Positions 50,050 through 63,726 of a stretch of DNA of 64,000 bases are shown here, piece by piece. The notes under the pieces were generated by a model that saw only the letters and a list, made by a program, of their open reading frames with translations, searched no databases and was not told the origin of the DNA. A program made the position numbers and the translations under genes. How positions within the stretch are numbered: position 1 is the first letter of the stretch; the number at the start of each line of letters is the position of its first letter. Source of the DNA: Hyaloperonospora brassicae (taxonomy: Eukaryota > Oomycota > Peronosporomycetes > Peronosporales > Peronosporaceae). The DNA lies in assembly GCA_947650285.1 (NCBI GenBank), contig CANTFL010000479.1, positions 62,001-126,000 of the forward strand, given 5' to 3'.

Positions 50050-51900
50050 TATTGAACACGTATGACCAAACACTTTTATGCACATCTGAGATCTTTCAAC
50101 GATAGCAACATCAGCTCAGCAAAGAAAATATCCACATATATTTGCTCAATCCCTGCAACCTCAACGTCTTCCGCGCAACCAGCACCATAGGATATGATCA
50201 CGCGCTTATGAAACATCGACACACTTGTTCGTGTGACGTTTTTTGAATGCAATGCCAGCCAACTTCTGGTGTAGCTAAATAATCTACATTCTTGTCCTGT
50301 GTTCAATCCAGAATAATGTACCCTACCTCAGTTATAAAGCGATCTCGCTGTTTTGTATGGCATGATGTTTTGCTCATATCTTCGGCAGCCGCATACCCTA
50401 CGCCAATCGAACGTACATGTCGAGATTCCATTCTTTCCCTCGTTAACATGGAGGCAAAACATTTCCGTGCTTTGCAGGGACCTTCCATGTTCTTGCTAAA
50501 TCTAAAGCCAGCCTCAAGCTGGACATAGTGCTCACAGCCGCGGAAGTAACTCCATCCTACAAAAGTGGTACATCTTTACTTTCGACAGACTTTGCCTTCA
50601 ACCGCTCGAAGGCTGTATCTGCGTCGCGCTTCTTTTCAATATCCATTACACATATCGAGCTAGGCTATTTTGGAGCTTTGACAGTTTTCCGAGCCCCATT
50701 GCCGTCCACTGCTCGCATATGTTTAGAGATTGCATCCATCCACCACTATTTGAATACGACGCAAAGCTTCACCAAAGATTGTTTTATCAGATGTTATGAC
50801 AACATTTTACCTTCTTCTTGAATTCTGTATTGAAATGGGCGCCTTGCGCATTGGTTCCGTGGCAGCTTTCGATGCATCGTTGCAAAGTGTGCTAGTAGGG
50901 GACCTACTATGAATTATTTCTAATGCGTTGTAAGTCCCGTATTCGCGCACCAGCTTTTTTGTGCTCTTGTAGGATGTAGGAGTAGGTTGAATGTAGTCCA
51001 CTCCTTGGCCGCTTTTTGATACTCCTCCCTCATGCATACGCCATATCTACTTCGATACACGATGTCAACTAGCCAAGCCCGACTATATCGCGCAACTATG
51101 TGACGCATGATTTGGCCGAGACCTTAGTTATGGTGTCAGTCTGCATACGCAGTGCGGGCACATACGATGGTGCAAGAAGGTTTTGTGCCTGGCAACCCAC
51201 GAACGAACTTCATATTGACGTCGACACGTCAAGCTTGACGGCTACAGCTTTCTCTGGATACTTGTTTGATGGCCGTATGGGCATCCCGGCTCATTGTCAT
51301 GGGTGGGGTGACTATATATCCAACTTAGGCGCTGAGATGCCTACGTTCCATGGTCTCCTTGGCGCCAGTCGCCGCTGCCATAAACCCGGCTTCAGCCGTC
51401 GACAAAGCGCTCGCGCCATGATATTTGATCTGCCAAGCATATAGCATACCATTTACTTACACCATGATCCCGCTGACCTATATATGGTCGACTCTGTCAC
51501 CGCCATGTCGGCGTAGGAGATGCTTTGAAATCCACGCCGCGTTGTCGTACTAAGATACGATATATGCGCAGCTTCAAATTCGACAGTACGGAAAATATGT
51601 GTTCCCGTGCAAATTGACGAGCCGGCTATTGACCAGCTAAGATCTGCAATATTTGAAGCACGCTTTTTTATACAAGATACTTCGGTCAAGGCTTCGACTT
51701 GGTGTGGTAATGTCGTGCCTGTCGTATTTGCAGATAGGAAAACTTTGTACGAGTAGATCATGGCACGCACAGAACACCTCCTGCTCGCCGATAACGACGT
51801 GGGGCTTTATCAATATGGTGGACCTATTGTGTGTATCGACATAACTGAAAACACTAGCAGCAAATGATCCACTAGCAGCAAAGTACACTACATCGTCGGG

Positions 51901-53470
51901 CTATGAGTAACACTCGCAAAATACTGTCTATCGGTGCGACACCGGTGCTGCAGAATTCGTGAAGAGCGTACGAAAACTGGGAGAGTCCATCTTACGTCCA
52001 CTTGATCGATGAAACAGCTGTCATTGGACCAAAAGTCCATTCAGGCGGGCATGACATGTCGAAAATGAAAGCCAAATGGACAGTGACATTCTTTCGCGGT
52101 CAAACATACGACGATAATGAAGCAGCATTTGTGCTCCGGCGACACACGATGAATGATCAGCCTTACACAAGTAGAAGTAGTTGACACGTATATTACCAAA
52201 AAATATAAACTCGTTGTTTCTATCGTTGTCATTGTTACGTCTGCTTCAGGATCAGCATCGTATATGCTGAAATTGCACGTACTCCGTTAGTTTGCAAAGC
52301 ATCCATGTATGTCCCACAAAAAGCCTATCATATTGAGTATTGCTGGTTGACGAGATCACTGTGATCGGTCAATAGCCGCTAGTACATGTCTATGAGCCGA
52401 TTTTTACACGCTCTTGATCGGGCTAAAAACGTTTGCGCGAGACCGAAGCTTTTTGAGACGTACATTTATTCAGTGAGAAGTTTTGCAAGTTTAGTACACG
52501 CATAACCGTCTGGCCATTGTTTAATCAGAACAAGCTAGGTTGCAGCCGAGTGCACACAGAGTGGTAATATATACGAAACAATACAGTTTCATACCTCGGT
52601 GACCTTTCGATCATTGTATCGATTTTTTGGAGACAGTAATCGTTGTGGAAAATCTTCATTTGGCAGTTGTTGATGTAACACAAAGACTCACTTTAGTACA
52701 AGAGATCTTCGTTCGGCAACGTCGATTCCACGATAAACAATAGTTCGTATCTCGATTACTGTCTCCAGTAGCGCTTTGATGGCCCCGAATGCTACTATGA
52801 TGGCGCACGCGTCCGATCGTGCATTTTGTGTGAGAAACATCATGTAAGAATGGACGAAGCATAGTGTCAGGTAATCGCGGCCAAGAGTGTGCGCGTTTTT
52901 TTTCGAAGTGATTTGTCTCGAGGCGTACTCATTCTTACTGTGATAATTTCTACTATGACTTTGCGCACCACCTCAACGCCATGTCTTGAATCATCCATCT
53001 TTGTTGATGATAATAGTGAGCGACAAGAACACTTGCACCCACTGCGTCGAGAAAAGCATATGCCGTTTATTTCGAAATTCTTGCCCAAGACAACCGAGAC
53101 CTCATGTATCGCATTCCGAAACGTCTCGGTTTTTTCAAGCTCTAACACACGCGTGCCGACGGTTGCTTGGCATTCGTATCAGTGAGATCCGAAGAAAACA
53201 CAATGTCATCAATTTAGATTTTGTACAAGCATCGTTGATGGCAACAAGATAGCTTGTATCTGTACTATTGCGGCTTTCCCGATGCTTCGTTGTCCATAAT
53301 GTTCGTATCGTGCCAACAACGTCATTTTTCCGGATTTATTGTGCAGACAGCCGGGCCACTTTCAGTCGTATAATCAAATGGAGGAGCACGCTCAAGCTCC
53401 TACTCAAAAAGAGGATGTGGATCAAAGAGGATGATAAAGTAAGGCTCTGTCCTGCTACTCATCTCATTCT
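51901..53470. other. unassigned, possibly copia 5' part
   Basis: Overlapping open stretches on both strands (52041-52232, 52656-52862, 52867-53252) lack recognisable domains. This region could be the decayed gag and 5' LTR of the copia element to its left, but no repeat of the other end was found. Confidence 0.35.
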
Positions 53471-56400
53471 TCACTTTCCTTCGGCAACTTGTACCTCAAC
53501 CATCAAAAGAATGCGGCGAATGCTCCGTCTTGACTCCTCGTCAGCTACGACTTCATTGTACAAGCTCTCTAGTGCTTCGGCAGAGTTTGGTTCTGTGTTC
53601 GCAAGAACGTTACAACATTCCGGATAGAAGCAAAAGTTGCGAAGCGAAAAGAGCGCAGTGCGACGCGACGCCATGCTGGTCTTGATCATGGCCATTCTGA
53701 ACAGCTCCCACGGCACTTGGTGAATACAAAGCTCTTTACAGAGCTGACTCGAATTTCGAACAAAATTTCCGAGAGCCCCCGCCGCGTTCGATCGCGTTTT
53801 GTCTTCACCATCATGTAGATTTTGGACCAATGTGGGGAATGCAGGCCGAACAAAGTCAGAGATATCATCACTATGGTATGCTGCGTTGCCGATGGCAAAG
53901 CATGCAAAGCGCCGGACATGACTATGTGGATCAGAGAGCCTACTAATAATTGTGCTCAAAAGTGTTGTACTGGCCGATCCAGCGGAAGGTATGATGAAGT
54001 GCTGGCAAAAGGTTGTTGAGTAGCGACACAATCGACCGATACAATTAAGGCTTTTTTCCCTCACCAACGCTTCTGGGTGCTCAAGCAGGTCGCCAAGTTC
54101 CAGTAGTAGATCTTCCATCCCAATGTAGTCGTAGTTGGCGTCTAAGCTGCGGGCAAGTTGACTGACGATCGATAGTGTATCGATGATCAGTGGTAGCGGG
54201 CAGCTAGTCCGCAGCATACCACATTCTATGATGACACGCAAGCCATTAGCTTGCACAAATTGTGATCCAAATTGTTTGGAGCGTGTGACTAACTTGGATA
54301 GAAAGCTCATCGGCAGTTCAAGTGCAGACATCTCTAACTGCGAATGTTGAGTCGAAAAAGCAAATCGAAAGATATCGAGAAGTTTTGGTAAGCATCTTGC
54401 ATTGTACAGAATGTCATGTGTGGTAAAAAGCAGCTCTTTCGACGCGCTGTGTGCGGACTGGACAACAAAAATCTTGATAGTAGCGCGCACAATCAATTTC
54501 ACAGCACTTTTTCCTCCTCCAGTAGCGTCCGGCCAAGAGACAAGGTGCTTAATATGCGTGAGATCGAGCAAATGTACCAAATGTAGCAAAACGTGTTTGT
54601 TTACAGCGGCTACCACGTGAGCTACATTGCGTTGCAACTCCAACACAATTCGCAATAGTTTAAGAAAACAAATCAATCCCCGAGGCGACAATGAATTGTT
54701 GCCGCCATGCGCCATCATGATGCCAAAAGTTTCCCACACACGGCTATGCTCAAGCACAGCCAAGTACGTCTTAATTGCATGTGCCTGTGATAAAGCTTGG
54801 TGTGCGACTCGCAGAAGAAAAACAACACCAGAATCCATCATTCCTCGTATTCCGAAATGGTTCTTCGTAAGTGTATGAGTCTCGCTTGCTATTTTGACAT
54901 CGTCCGCTTGATGTTTGGTAAACAAACAAAACACTGCGTCAGCACAGCGCTGCGTGATGGCTCCATGTACGACAAGATTCCACAACTCCTGTTCATGAGG
55001 TGTCAGTGTATTCACGTTATTAACAATGCCGAACAGTGACTTGCCAACATTGTACGTATCGATCATCTCGGCGAAAAATGCGCCCAGCGCACTTAGTAAC
55101 ACAGGGTCACTGGCGTCCAAAAATATTGGGAACAAAACTTGTGCACAACACCATATCTGTCGACCTGATACAAATTTATGTCGCATGATGACCATCAACA
55201 ATTCCGTCGCTAAACGTTGCTCATCACGGCGCAGGCTTCCCGCGCTCATTCCCTTCAGTAGAAATGACAAGATGTCGCTGTCGCGGTGGTTTGGTATGTC
55301 CAGTTTTGTAGGTGTCAGCTTTTGGAATGCAGGTGAAGATGTTTCACATGCGTGCCTCAAGATCACCAGGATGCAAACGATATTAGACTGGGTAGCGCCT
55401 GCATCTTCAGTGCCATTCCTTTCGCCTGTATCGTCATTTTTGCCTTCCTTTGTCCGCGCACGAGCGTCAATTTCATCATCGAGTAATGTAAATAAATCGT
55501 GCACTCCACAACTATAAAGCTGAGAGCCAACTTCTGCGTGCACTTTGGTACGAAGCGGATGTGCATCGTCAAATTTTTGTTGGTCAATGATCTCCAGTGA
55601 GATACCACCATCATGGACCAGACTCATCATTGGGAAAGGCTGCAACGAGTCCCAGCACTTTGCATCGGGCTGAACAAAAGCTGTTATTGCACGGAGCACA
55701 CTCGGAAGCAGTTTTCGGTCGTTTCTGGCGCGCTCACCATCAGGAGAACGAGTGACTGATGCATGCAAAATATTGCACAAGGTTTGGATCAACCTTGATA
55801 AGCAGACAACCTCAAGCACGGTCGTCAAGTTTCGAGACTGATGAATCATAGACCCTAGCCATTTGACAGCTTTCGCATGGAAATTGGCAACGACATCATC
55901 CTGCTTAGAAAGTACCAGCACAATGACATCAACATTGCCTTTGCATAACTCGTGGTAGTTCAGTTGCCCTGCAACTTCTTTGCCAGCATTGTTGATAATC
56001 GTGGTGCACAACATGCAGTATCGCATACATTCGCAAATCACGTATGTCACCTGCTCGTTGTCGGCAATCATCTCTTCGCTTTTGCTTACAAGGCCGGTCA
56101 GAAATCGGCGCAGGTTGTCATTCGATTCAAGTACATATCGTAAATCGGAATCGCCATAAAGCTTTTTTAGCATCAAAGAGCGGTACTGACAATGGATCAT
56201 CGATCCAATTCGTGTCAGTACGTTACTTGAAAGTGCGCAAGCAGGGAACGAAAGTAGAAGACCGAGAGCGTTAGCAAACAAGAGGTCGACGGACTCCATG
56301 CGATTTAAGTCTACTTCTCTACTGATCAGGTCCCACATGCCCATGAAGTTTTCAAGAGCAACTGAGTACACTCCTTTGACACTATTACGATGCAGCGGGG

Positions 56401-57502
56401 GGTCATATTTGCTGATCTCATTGGCAACAGAGGTTTGGCCAAGCGTATTCTTGACTGGATGAGGTAGTCGCACGAACTGCTCTCGTGTATCTGAGTCACA
56501 TGTCTTCCGTTCCCCACGTGAGTTTAGGCACTCTTTTCTCGGCTCGGACTTTGCCTCAGATTCTTCCATAAACGCGTCATGCAGCTCGTTTTCTGCTGAG
56601 AAGCGAGGCAGCGAATGTGCTTGTCGCTCAAGCTGAAGCCGTGTCTCAAGTTGCTTTGGCGTTTCCTGCACAAACGGATGCTCTAGGATCTCTGGCCACT
56701 TGAGTCTCTTAGCAGGGTCTTTATTCAGTAGTCCCTTTAAAAAGCTTTGGAGCTCCACCGACATCGTTGACGGGTAGTCCACTTCATCGCGCACGATCAT
56801 CTGGATGAGCAAAACAATCCTCTCCGTATAGAATGGAGGTTTTCCCACTGCAAGTTCGTACAAAATCACACCCAGTGACCACAAGTCCACTGTATGATTA
56901 TACGGCTTCTCCTGCAACAGTTCTGGAGCCATGTACAGTGGTGTGCCTTTGATCGATTTCACCAAACTCGCATCGTTTGTTATAGCACGAGCAAAGCCGA
57001 AATCACACAATTTGATCTGCTGCTTGGACCCAATGAGAATGTTTTGCGGCTTTATATCTCGATGAATGATATTATTCGAGTGAAGCGCGTGCAGGGCTTG
57101 CACAAGCTGGATCGCGATCCTGCGAATCTCGCATTCGGACAGACTACGCTCGTCTTTTATCACCTGAAACAGCTCACCTTGGGCATATTCCGTCACCATA
57201 CAGAACTCTTTATCTGTTTCGAATGAGTCCATCATTGCGATAATGTTGCAATGGTCCGACTGGTGAAGGATGCGAATCTGCATCGTAGCAAAGTTAGCGA
57301 CTTGTGTTACAGTGAATATCAATAGTCACATTGTTTTTGTAAGCCCTACTTCTTGTCGTAAATTTTCAAGATCTCGCACGGATTTGCCCTGTTTTGACAC
57401 GAATTTGAGTGCGACAACGTGCCCCGAGTATTTGCGACGCCCGCGGTAGACCTTGCCGAAGGAACCTTCTCCGATACGCTCCAAGATGTGGTACTTTTCC
57501 AT
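53471..57502 (-). CDS. STK36: Fused/STK36-type serine/threonine kinase with HEAT/ARM repeats
   Basis: Exon 1 (57502-57350) encodes 51 residues ([20 protein letters not shown]). A 72 bp intron (GTAGGG...GATGCAG, 57349-57278) joins to exon 2 (57277-53471), giving 1319 aa, close to human STK36. The kinase has a Gly loop at 11-18, Lys33 in [13 protein letters not shown] at 123-130, DFG at 143-145 and APE at 168-170. The Fused hallmark [10 protein letters not shown] lies at 68-77. The remaining 1000 residues are helical HEAT/ARM-type repeats, clearest near the C-terminus ([20 protein letters not shown]). Fused kinases act in ciliary central-pair assembly in flagellates and in cytokinesis (TIO) in plants. 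All catalytic residues are intact. The ORF is long and clean among decayed repeats, so it is under selection. Confidence 0.94.
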
Positions 57503-59610
57503 GACAGAAGCCAGGAGACTTGATTTTGTCCGCTGTGTTTGGTAAGCAAGTCACGTTATGATCGGATGTAATGAAATCTTGTGCGAAGACATTTCAGATA
57601 TTTAGTCAAGTGCCAGTAGACGATATTCCCAAAACCTAATGTCATTGAAAGATGGCGTTTGTCTGATGTTAGGCAGGACCAGAATAAGCTGGCACGACTG
57701 CTGCGAATGAAATGAGTGCTGGGAAGAGAGCAATCAGGACGACGCACGGGGATGAAAGTCTGGGCATACGGTCGAACCGCTGCAAAAAATAGCTATTTGA
57801 TGCCAAATTTTGTCTCGAAAGGACAAATTTATAAAAAAATGAAAATGCGCCACAATAGTGCGATATCCAATTCAGTCAAAGGCCTCGCTGCGCTCAATCG
57901 AGCGGATACATTCCGCATGACCTTGGCAAATCTGTATTGATGGACGTGTATTCCGTGCCGCTCGCTGCCTCGACACCACACGTCGTCGGGCATTTTTGTT
58001 TCGCAAGCACGTACACTGATGAGAAAATTGACAAAAATCCCTCAATGCGACAAGCTCTAACAACAAGTAACGCAATACACGGACTTTTCTCCATATTATT
58101 CGTCGATCAAAAAAATCGTTGACTAGAACTGTGTACCTGCAAAGCAAAAGAAAGACCATTGTTCAGCGCAGTAGGTATACCGACACACTACCAACCCACG
58201 ATACAAGTAACAAAATTGTTTGTCGGTAAGGCCGCTTGACCACAGGTAGCGTCGAATCATGCACAAGCCGTATGACATCTATACAACGAAAAATACAGAA
58301 CCATACTTCTAAATCGATAAAATAAAGGGTGAGCTATGTACCCAAACTAGCCTACTAAAATGAACAAATGAAGTTTGATGAAATAACCACGGATGCAAAA
58401 CAGCCTGAAGTAATATGTTTATGTACTACGTGCATAGATAGGTAGAGAATCACATATATACAGCATGTAAACTTCCTTAAAGTTTCAACTCTTGAGTGAT
58501 ATCTGGAGCCAATACGTCAGTTGATGAACCTCCCTTTGCAAACGGTCATTGGACCTTTTGTAGATCCAGGCACGTGATATCTCTTTTTACATGATATATC
58601 ACTATTTACCATGACGTGGCGGAAACAGTGTAGTCTAACATGGGCTGAATTTCACCTCGGCGTCTATCTATTGCCTCAACGACAGGAATGCGATGGATTA
58701 CAGTATATGGACCTCAGTATGCCTGCTGCGAACAGTTGCGCTATAATCACATTAGCGTTTAAAAAACGCAATCGATAGTGAGTCCAAATGCGTGCAAAAA
58801 GTGCAGTGCTTCTCGTCTAATGCCTTGTAATACTGATTAAACCATCGCTTGTCCACCAAAAAAGTGTCAGAAGCATAGATATTACGTTGTTGCGAGGTTG
58901 CAGTAGCATTTCGTAAGATTAAAAGGCGGATATAGTATAGATAGAACGCCTCATTTACATGACAGCATCAATATAGTAGCATGTTTCTTGACGAAATATT
59001 CTATCAGTTCTTTACTGTCTTTTCTATATATCCCTAAAAGTAGGTCCGCTGTAGTACCTGAACGATCGAAGTGACGAAGAACATGTCGCTTCGAATCATA
59101 TTTGCTTAAGGAGCGCCCCATCAATTTGTCCGAAGCCAGTTGCTAGAAGATCTTAGGTTCAAGACGTAAGCGCTACAGCCCTATGACTTAAATGCTGGGG
59201 AGCTTTACAACAGACGTATAATTAGATGTGGTGAAACAGGAGTTGGTCGTCCGCTGTGCGGTAGGGGCCGTGCTGCACGATGGTGACTTTTCCACTCTCA
59301 ACCTGTATAACAAGCCAAATATGATTCTAGAATACTATAGGACCAAAAGATACATGCTATAGATCATCTTGCGGTACCGAACGTCAAACTGCCAATCGTT
59401 AGTTTGATCAATTTCTTCCTGATAAAAGTTGTAGACCGTCACAGAGCGTAAGATGATCGATCGTCACTAAAATCTTCATGTCCGTACAAGCATACAAAAC
59501 AAAGCTACCTGTGATTGATTATATGTATAAAGAGAAGAGAGATGGTTTGAGGTATATTCAGGTACGCGTACTACCCACCATATCCGGATTTGTTAGCCAC
59601 TCTCCGGCGA
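57503..59610. other. AT-rich, promoter of the kinase gene and non-coding DNA
   Basis: The first 200 bp upstream of the kinase ATG are its likely promoter; no clear TATA or CCAAT box is seen. Short open stretches at 57716-58159 on both strands are shadows of each other. Nothing else is supportable. Confidence 0.5.
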
Positions 59611-59705
59611 TGCGTAATCTTCCTGCCCCTGCGCGGGTATCGATACACGTACCTACCTTTCCGGTGCCAGTGCTTTTCCACTCGGCCACCGGGGTCGGTT
59701 TAATT
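59590..59705 (-). repeat. tRNA-like / SINE-head-like module
   Basis: The minus strand carries TGGCCGAGTGG (59688-59678), identical to a tRNA Leu/Ser-type box A. It is followed 31 bp later by GTATCGATACC (59646-59636), which fits the box B consensus GGTTCGANNCC at 9 of 11 positions. The sequence between does not fold into a clean anticodon arm, so it is not a working tRNA gene. This arrangement is typical of RNA polymerase III promoters in tRNA-derived SINEs, which are known in Phytophthora. Confidence 0.45.
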
Positions 59706-59709
59706 AAAT

Positions 59710-61435
59710 GCATAGAGAACACAGTGTACACCACTCAAATGAGCCAGGAAAATTTAGACATGAATATTGCTGAATGGCGGCGGTTGTCGAGGATTTGAGC
59801 CAATTTGCCTGGAACAACCGGCACGGCTGGTCAAAATTTGATTGATAACTCAATAATGAACTAGCATGCTACCTTTGCACTACATTATAGAAAGACAATA
59901 TGTCTTTAAAGATCCATTGTAGTGGGGTAAATATTCTACGTGAAACAAACGATGATTAAATGATCTATAAATCAATTGAGCAAACCCACAAAAACGGCAA
60001 GTGTGTGATGCATTATCATCCTTTCGCTAATAGGGATCCAGGTAGAGTCGTTCAAACCGAATTTGTCACCTTAAGCCACCTTAGCGTTTACCATATTGTC
60101 CGAGACAATCAAGAGCGGGCATGGCCTAGAAGAGCTGGAAAGTATTGAATAAGTAAATGACGTTGACATTAATATGCGTCATCATATTGCTATTAATCAA
60201 TTTCTAGCCGAATTGCAATGATCGAAAGTATATACGACAAAGTAATTAGATTGAGCGATGCAAGTCTCAACATTGTAAGTCCCTTCAGGCAATTCCTGCT
60301 TCAAGGATTTCGAACAGCCCCAAGAATGTAGTACCCGAACGTACCGCTCTATCGCCGGAGAACAACTAGACTCATCTCGAAGTCAACTTGATGCTAAGAT
60401 AGAGTAAGGTTTATGATACAGCGATCATTGCTTCTTAGTACGTCATTGCGATCGACGAATATTATCATATCACTCAGCAGCAGGTCACGAATGGTAGTTT
60501 ATGTTCCATACAGCTCCCCGAACTTTGTGTATGCACAAGTCGACAGAGAGACCGTGGCCGATACATACTAGTAACAAGATAAATGCGGTAACGCTGCCGA
60601 CACAAAAAACAAAACGAGTAATGGCGCAAGAATGATGGCATTATTAAATAAAGTTCTGTTTTAACGGGTGTATGCCATAACAACTATACGATCGTGATGA
60701 ATGCGTGGTTGATATGCTCAATTATCTTTGATGCCTCAGTTGTATGTATGATAGTAGCTAGATACACAGAAAAGATATATAAATTCTCCGTCCATATCGA
60801 CCATAGTCAGTACATCTTCATTTCTGAGAGAAGACACAGGATGTGCTGCTAAGTCTTCCAAATATATTATCGTTGTAGTCAGATTATGAATAGACCAAGG
60901 ACGCAAGGGTCCATAGCTATCCATGTCCGATAGTTTTTCGCAAGCATGCTTGATCATACACTTACCTTAACAAGTTAATTATCACAGCTTGAAATACACT
61001 ACTATATTTATACTGGGAATGAACAGGCGCACGCCTTGACTTAAAACAAATTAAGGCGATCAAATACCGATCAGTCTAATGTATTGTCAATCGATTGAGG
61101 AGCTTCCTTATTCAAAGAGTCACTTGCAGAAGTGATTGCTTATTTTCCTCTGAGATTTCAATGCATCATATTTGTCGACTCGTTACACATTTGTCCTGTA
61201 ACTAGGGTTTTATTTACGTAAATGATGCACAGTATATAAAGTCTTCAGTATACATTTGTTGCATACATACATGAATTTATTATATAGTTTTGACGCTTGA
61301 GCGCAAATTTACATTTCAAATTAAATACGAATGAGACGGCGCTGAGCGCATATTATGGTAGAATAAGAGTAGACTGAATTTGTTTAGCCCAGCTATTAGA
61401 AAAGCGCCTTTTTATAATATTAGAAGAAAAGTGTC
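59710..61435. other. AT-rich non-coding stretch
   Basis: Several short open frames (59960-60148, 60474-60683, 60736-60957) have no recognised features. No gene is supportable. Confidence 0.55.
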
Positions 61436-61564
61436 ATCAATCACGTCCAAATATAGCCCACATCTTTGCAACAAACTGCGATGCGTATGCTCTTCTTGTT
61501 AACCGATGTTCTCGATGGATCATGAATAGGAAGATCAAACGCTGTTGCGGATATGGTGCAGTAG

Positions 61565-62330
61565 CGATCACAAGATTTTTGCGATCCCGACTTTCCACTG
61601 GCGCCCGGACGACGTATAAACGGAAGGAGTAGTCCGATTTCGTGCTGCAAACTTTTCTCACCTTGTGTTTTCGTCGGTACGGCGAGTTGCCCTCTTCCAG
61701 GTGGACTCGAGTCAATGCCAAACTTGACCGTATTTGCGATGGGGGCTATTGCGCGAAAATCGTTCGCACGATTGCATCTTTCTTGGGTGAAACTCTATAC
61801 GAGTCTGCCCTGTTCTGGTCTAGAATGCCTTGCCCAACGGTTATTCTCGATCTGCGTGTCTTCTGACCACTTGAGCCGTCTCGCGATCTTTCACCTGTTG
61901 CATTAACTTGTTTTCTTCGTCCGATCGCTGTCGGGGCGGTTGTGTTGAGATTCCTCCTTGCAAAACAACCTATAATATCACTCGATTTATGAATGCGACT
62001 TTTTGTGACGCAAATGGGCAGAAATCTCACCCGGAGGAGAAGTCGACACGTAAATTTAGAAACACATTGAACTCTGTTTAATGTTTATCCCATCAACAAA
62101 GATCTAGCACTATGCGTAATACACACTATGAATCTACTATCGTCCCCTTGCACGACATGGCCCACTTCAAGTACTGTTTCCGATCGCGGATTGCAAATCG
62201 CGCGGTGTGGTGTGGTGTGGTGCACACCTTCTTGTTCGCTATCGCGAACTTGAAACTGATCGCGTACCTGATCTCTATAGCTTCGTGACCTAATCTCGCT
62301 TCGGATCACGTATGGCGTAGAACACTCCTC
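61565..62330 (-). repeat. diverged copy of the gypsy LTR region
   Basis: Reverse complement of 61565-62095 aligns with 10380-10980, sharing ACATTAAACAGAGTTCAA, GTGTCGACTTCTCCTCCGGG, CGAGTCCACCTGGAAGAG and CGTCCGGGCGCCAGTGG. 62095-62330 resembles the adjoining internal end, including a GTGTGG-rich block and sparse GATCGCG motifs. It is probably a solo LTR plus a little internal sequence. Confidence 0.65.
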
Positions 62331-63724
62331 GTCCTTTTCCTTTATCGTTATTGAACCACAGAACGAAAATTTACATCCGTCGAATATCTTCTCCCGTTGT
62401 ATTGACGTAATGGGGCGAGTGCGGCCGTTCCCGCCAATCGTTCGCTAGCTCGTACTTATCCTGAGCACGATCTTTCCTTCTGTTATGAATTTTCTTTTTT
62501 GCTTTACACACTGGTACACCTTGTTTCGCGCCAGATTCAAGCTGGTCGCATGGCCTAAAAGCGGAAGACCCATTCCAGGGATATTTTTTTCATTTGTTCC
62601 GCCATCAACAATTCTTGATGACGTGAGAATGGCTTAAGTGCACGTCTAGGGTCAAATTCGTCTTATTTATCATAGTGTGATTATATTCCGATCTTAAATA
62701 CCATTCTTGGTCGTGTCTCATCAACCATGTTGTACTGATCAACCACTCGCAACGGTTTGCTGATTACAAAACTCTTACAGATCACATGGCACGTGTCGCC
62801 GTTCCGATTTCCAAATCTAGATGAGTGCAGATCACTTTTGAGCATTGCTACGCACCATAAGGTTTTCGCGTTCACAATATTATCTCTTTGAGTGGTCGAC
62901 TAAACCTAAACAGTTGAAATCATCGTGTTGGATGTGCATGTATATTCGTTCTCGCTAAGCTCCAATAGGGTGAAGCCTATTCATTCGTTGACTTCTCACG
63001 TGATTACAACGTAAGATATTTCCGGCAGAGTGCGTAGCGTTTTGTAGATAGGATAAATTTCTTGAGAATTTCGAAGATGCTCTCAAAGTACAGGTATGCT
63101 TGGTGTTTCGAATTAGCAAGCAAAATGATTGTTCAAGATACCGGGTTATTGATCCACTTTCAATCACAACAGATATATGTGCTTATGTCTTAATTAACCC
63201 TATTCTTTATAGTTATAAGTTACCCCGTGTATTAAGTACACGACGGGCACCCAAGAGTCACGCGAAGAATCGACTACGTGAATCGAGTTTGTAAATACAT
63301 AGAAAGATGTTTACATCTAACTATCCGTAATATGAAGAGTGTACAAAGTTAAAAAGCGATGTTAGTAGGATAGGTCCACTACTTCGCAAGTTGTAAGGGA
63401 TTACTGGTTGTCAATGATTGTAGTACCACCCAGTGCGTATGTTCAACAAGGGTGCAAATCTTTACGCACATTGCTTGCGCCACCCATTTTACATTATATT
63501 GGAAGTGCAATAATAGTTGAAAAGATACCAAACTGGATCGAGAGATCGTCAACCTGTTTCTTGCTCATCACGTGGCGACGTGGACTTTGACAACAAATAA
63601 CTACGATCTTGGCCACGTCAGAGTAGAGAAGATTAGAGCAAGGCTGATGGCGCTCTTACGAAGGACGGTGCTGAAATTCTAATGTTGTCCAATATATTAC
63701 CAGCAGAAAGACGGCTTTATCTCT

Positions 63725-63726
<2 letters not shown>
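62331..63726. other. AT-rich non-coding stretch
   Basis: No gene was seen. 63224-63247 can form a hairpin (CCCGTGTA / TACACGACGGG) of unknown meaning. Confidence 0.5.

Larger units (their letters stand above)
46600..51900 (-). mobile_element. second decayed Ty1/copia element, interrupted by a pogo transposon
   Basis: Minus-strand remnants appear in copia order. A protease-like WSIAGSSICTGT lies near 51620. Gag-pre-integrase-like LWQRRLAPRRPW lies near 51370. The RT palm remnant EQIYVDIFFAELMLL lies near 50140, with YVDD changed to YVDI. After the pogo insertion, RNase H pieces VDNQAACSILT, VRIKFAG and DIFTKALATPR-like codons lie at 47130-46900. Many stops occur. The LTRs were not resolved. 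Individual matches are weak but collinear. Confidence 0.6.

Noticed and set aside
59590..59705. Functional tRNA-Ser or tRNA-Leu gene on the minus strand
   Set aside because: Box A is perfect but the anticodon stem does not pair and the T arm lacks GTTC, so only a tRNA-derived module is supported.
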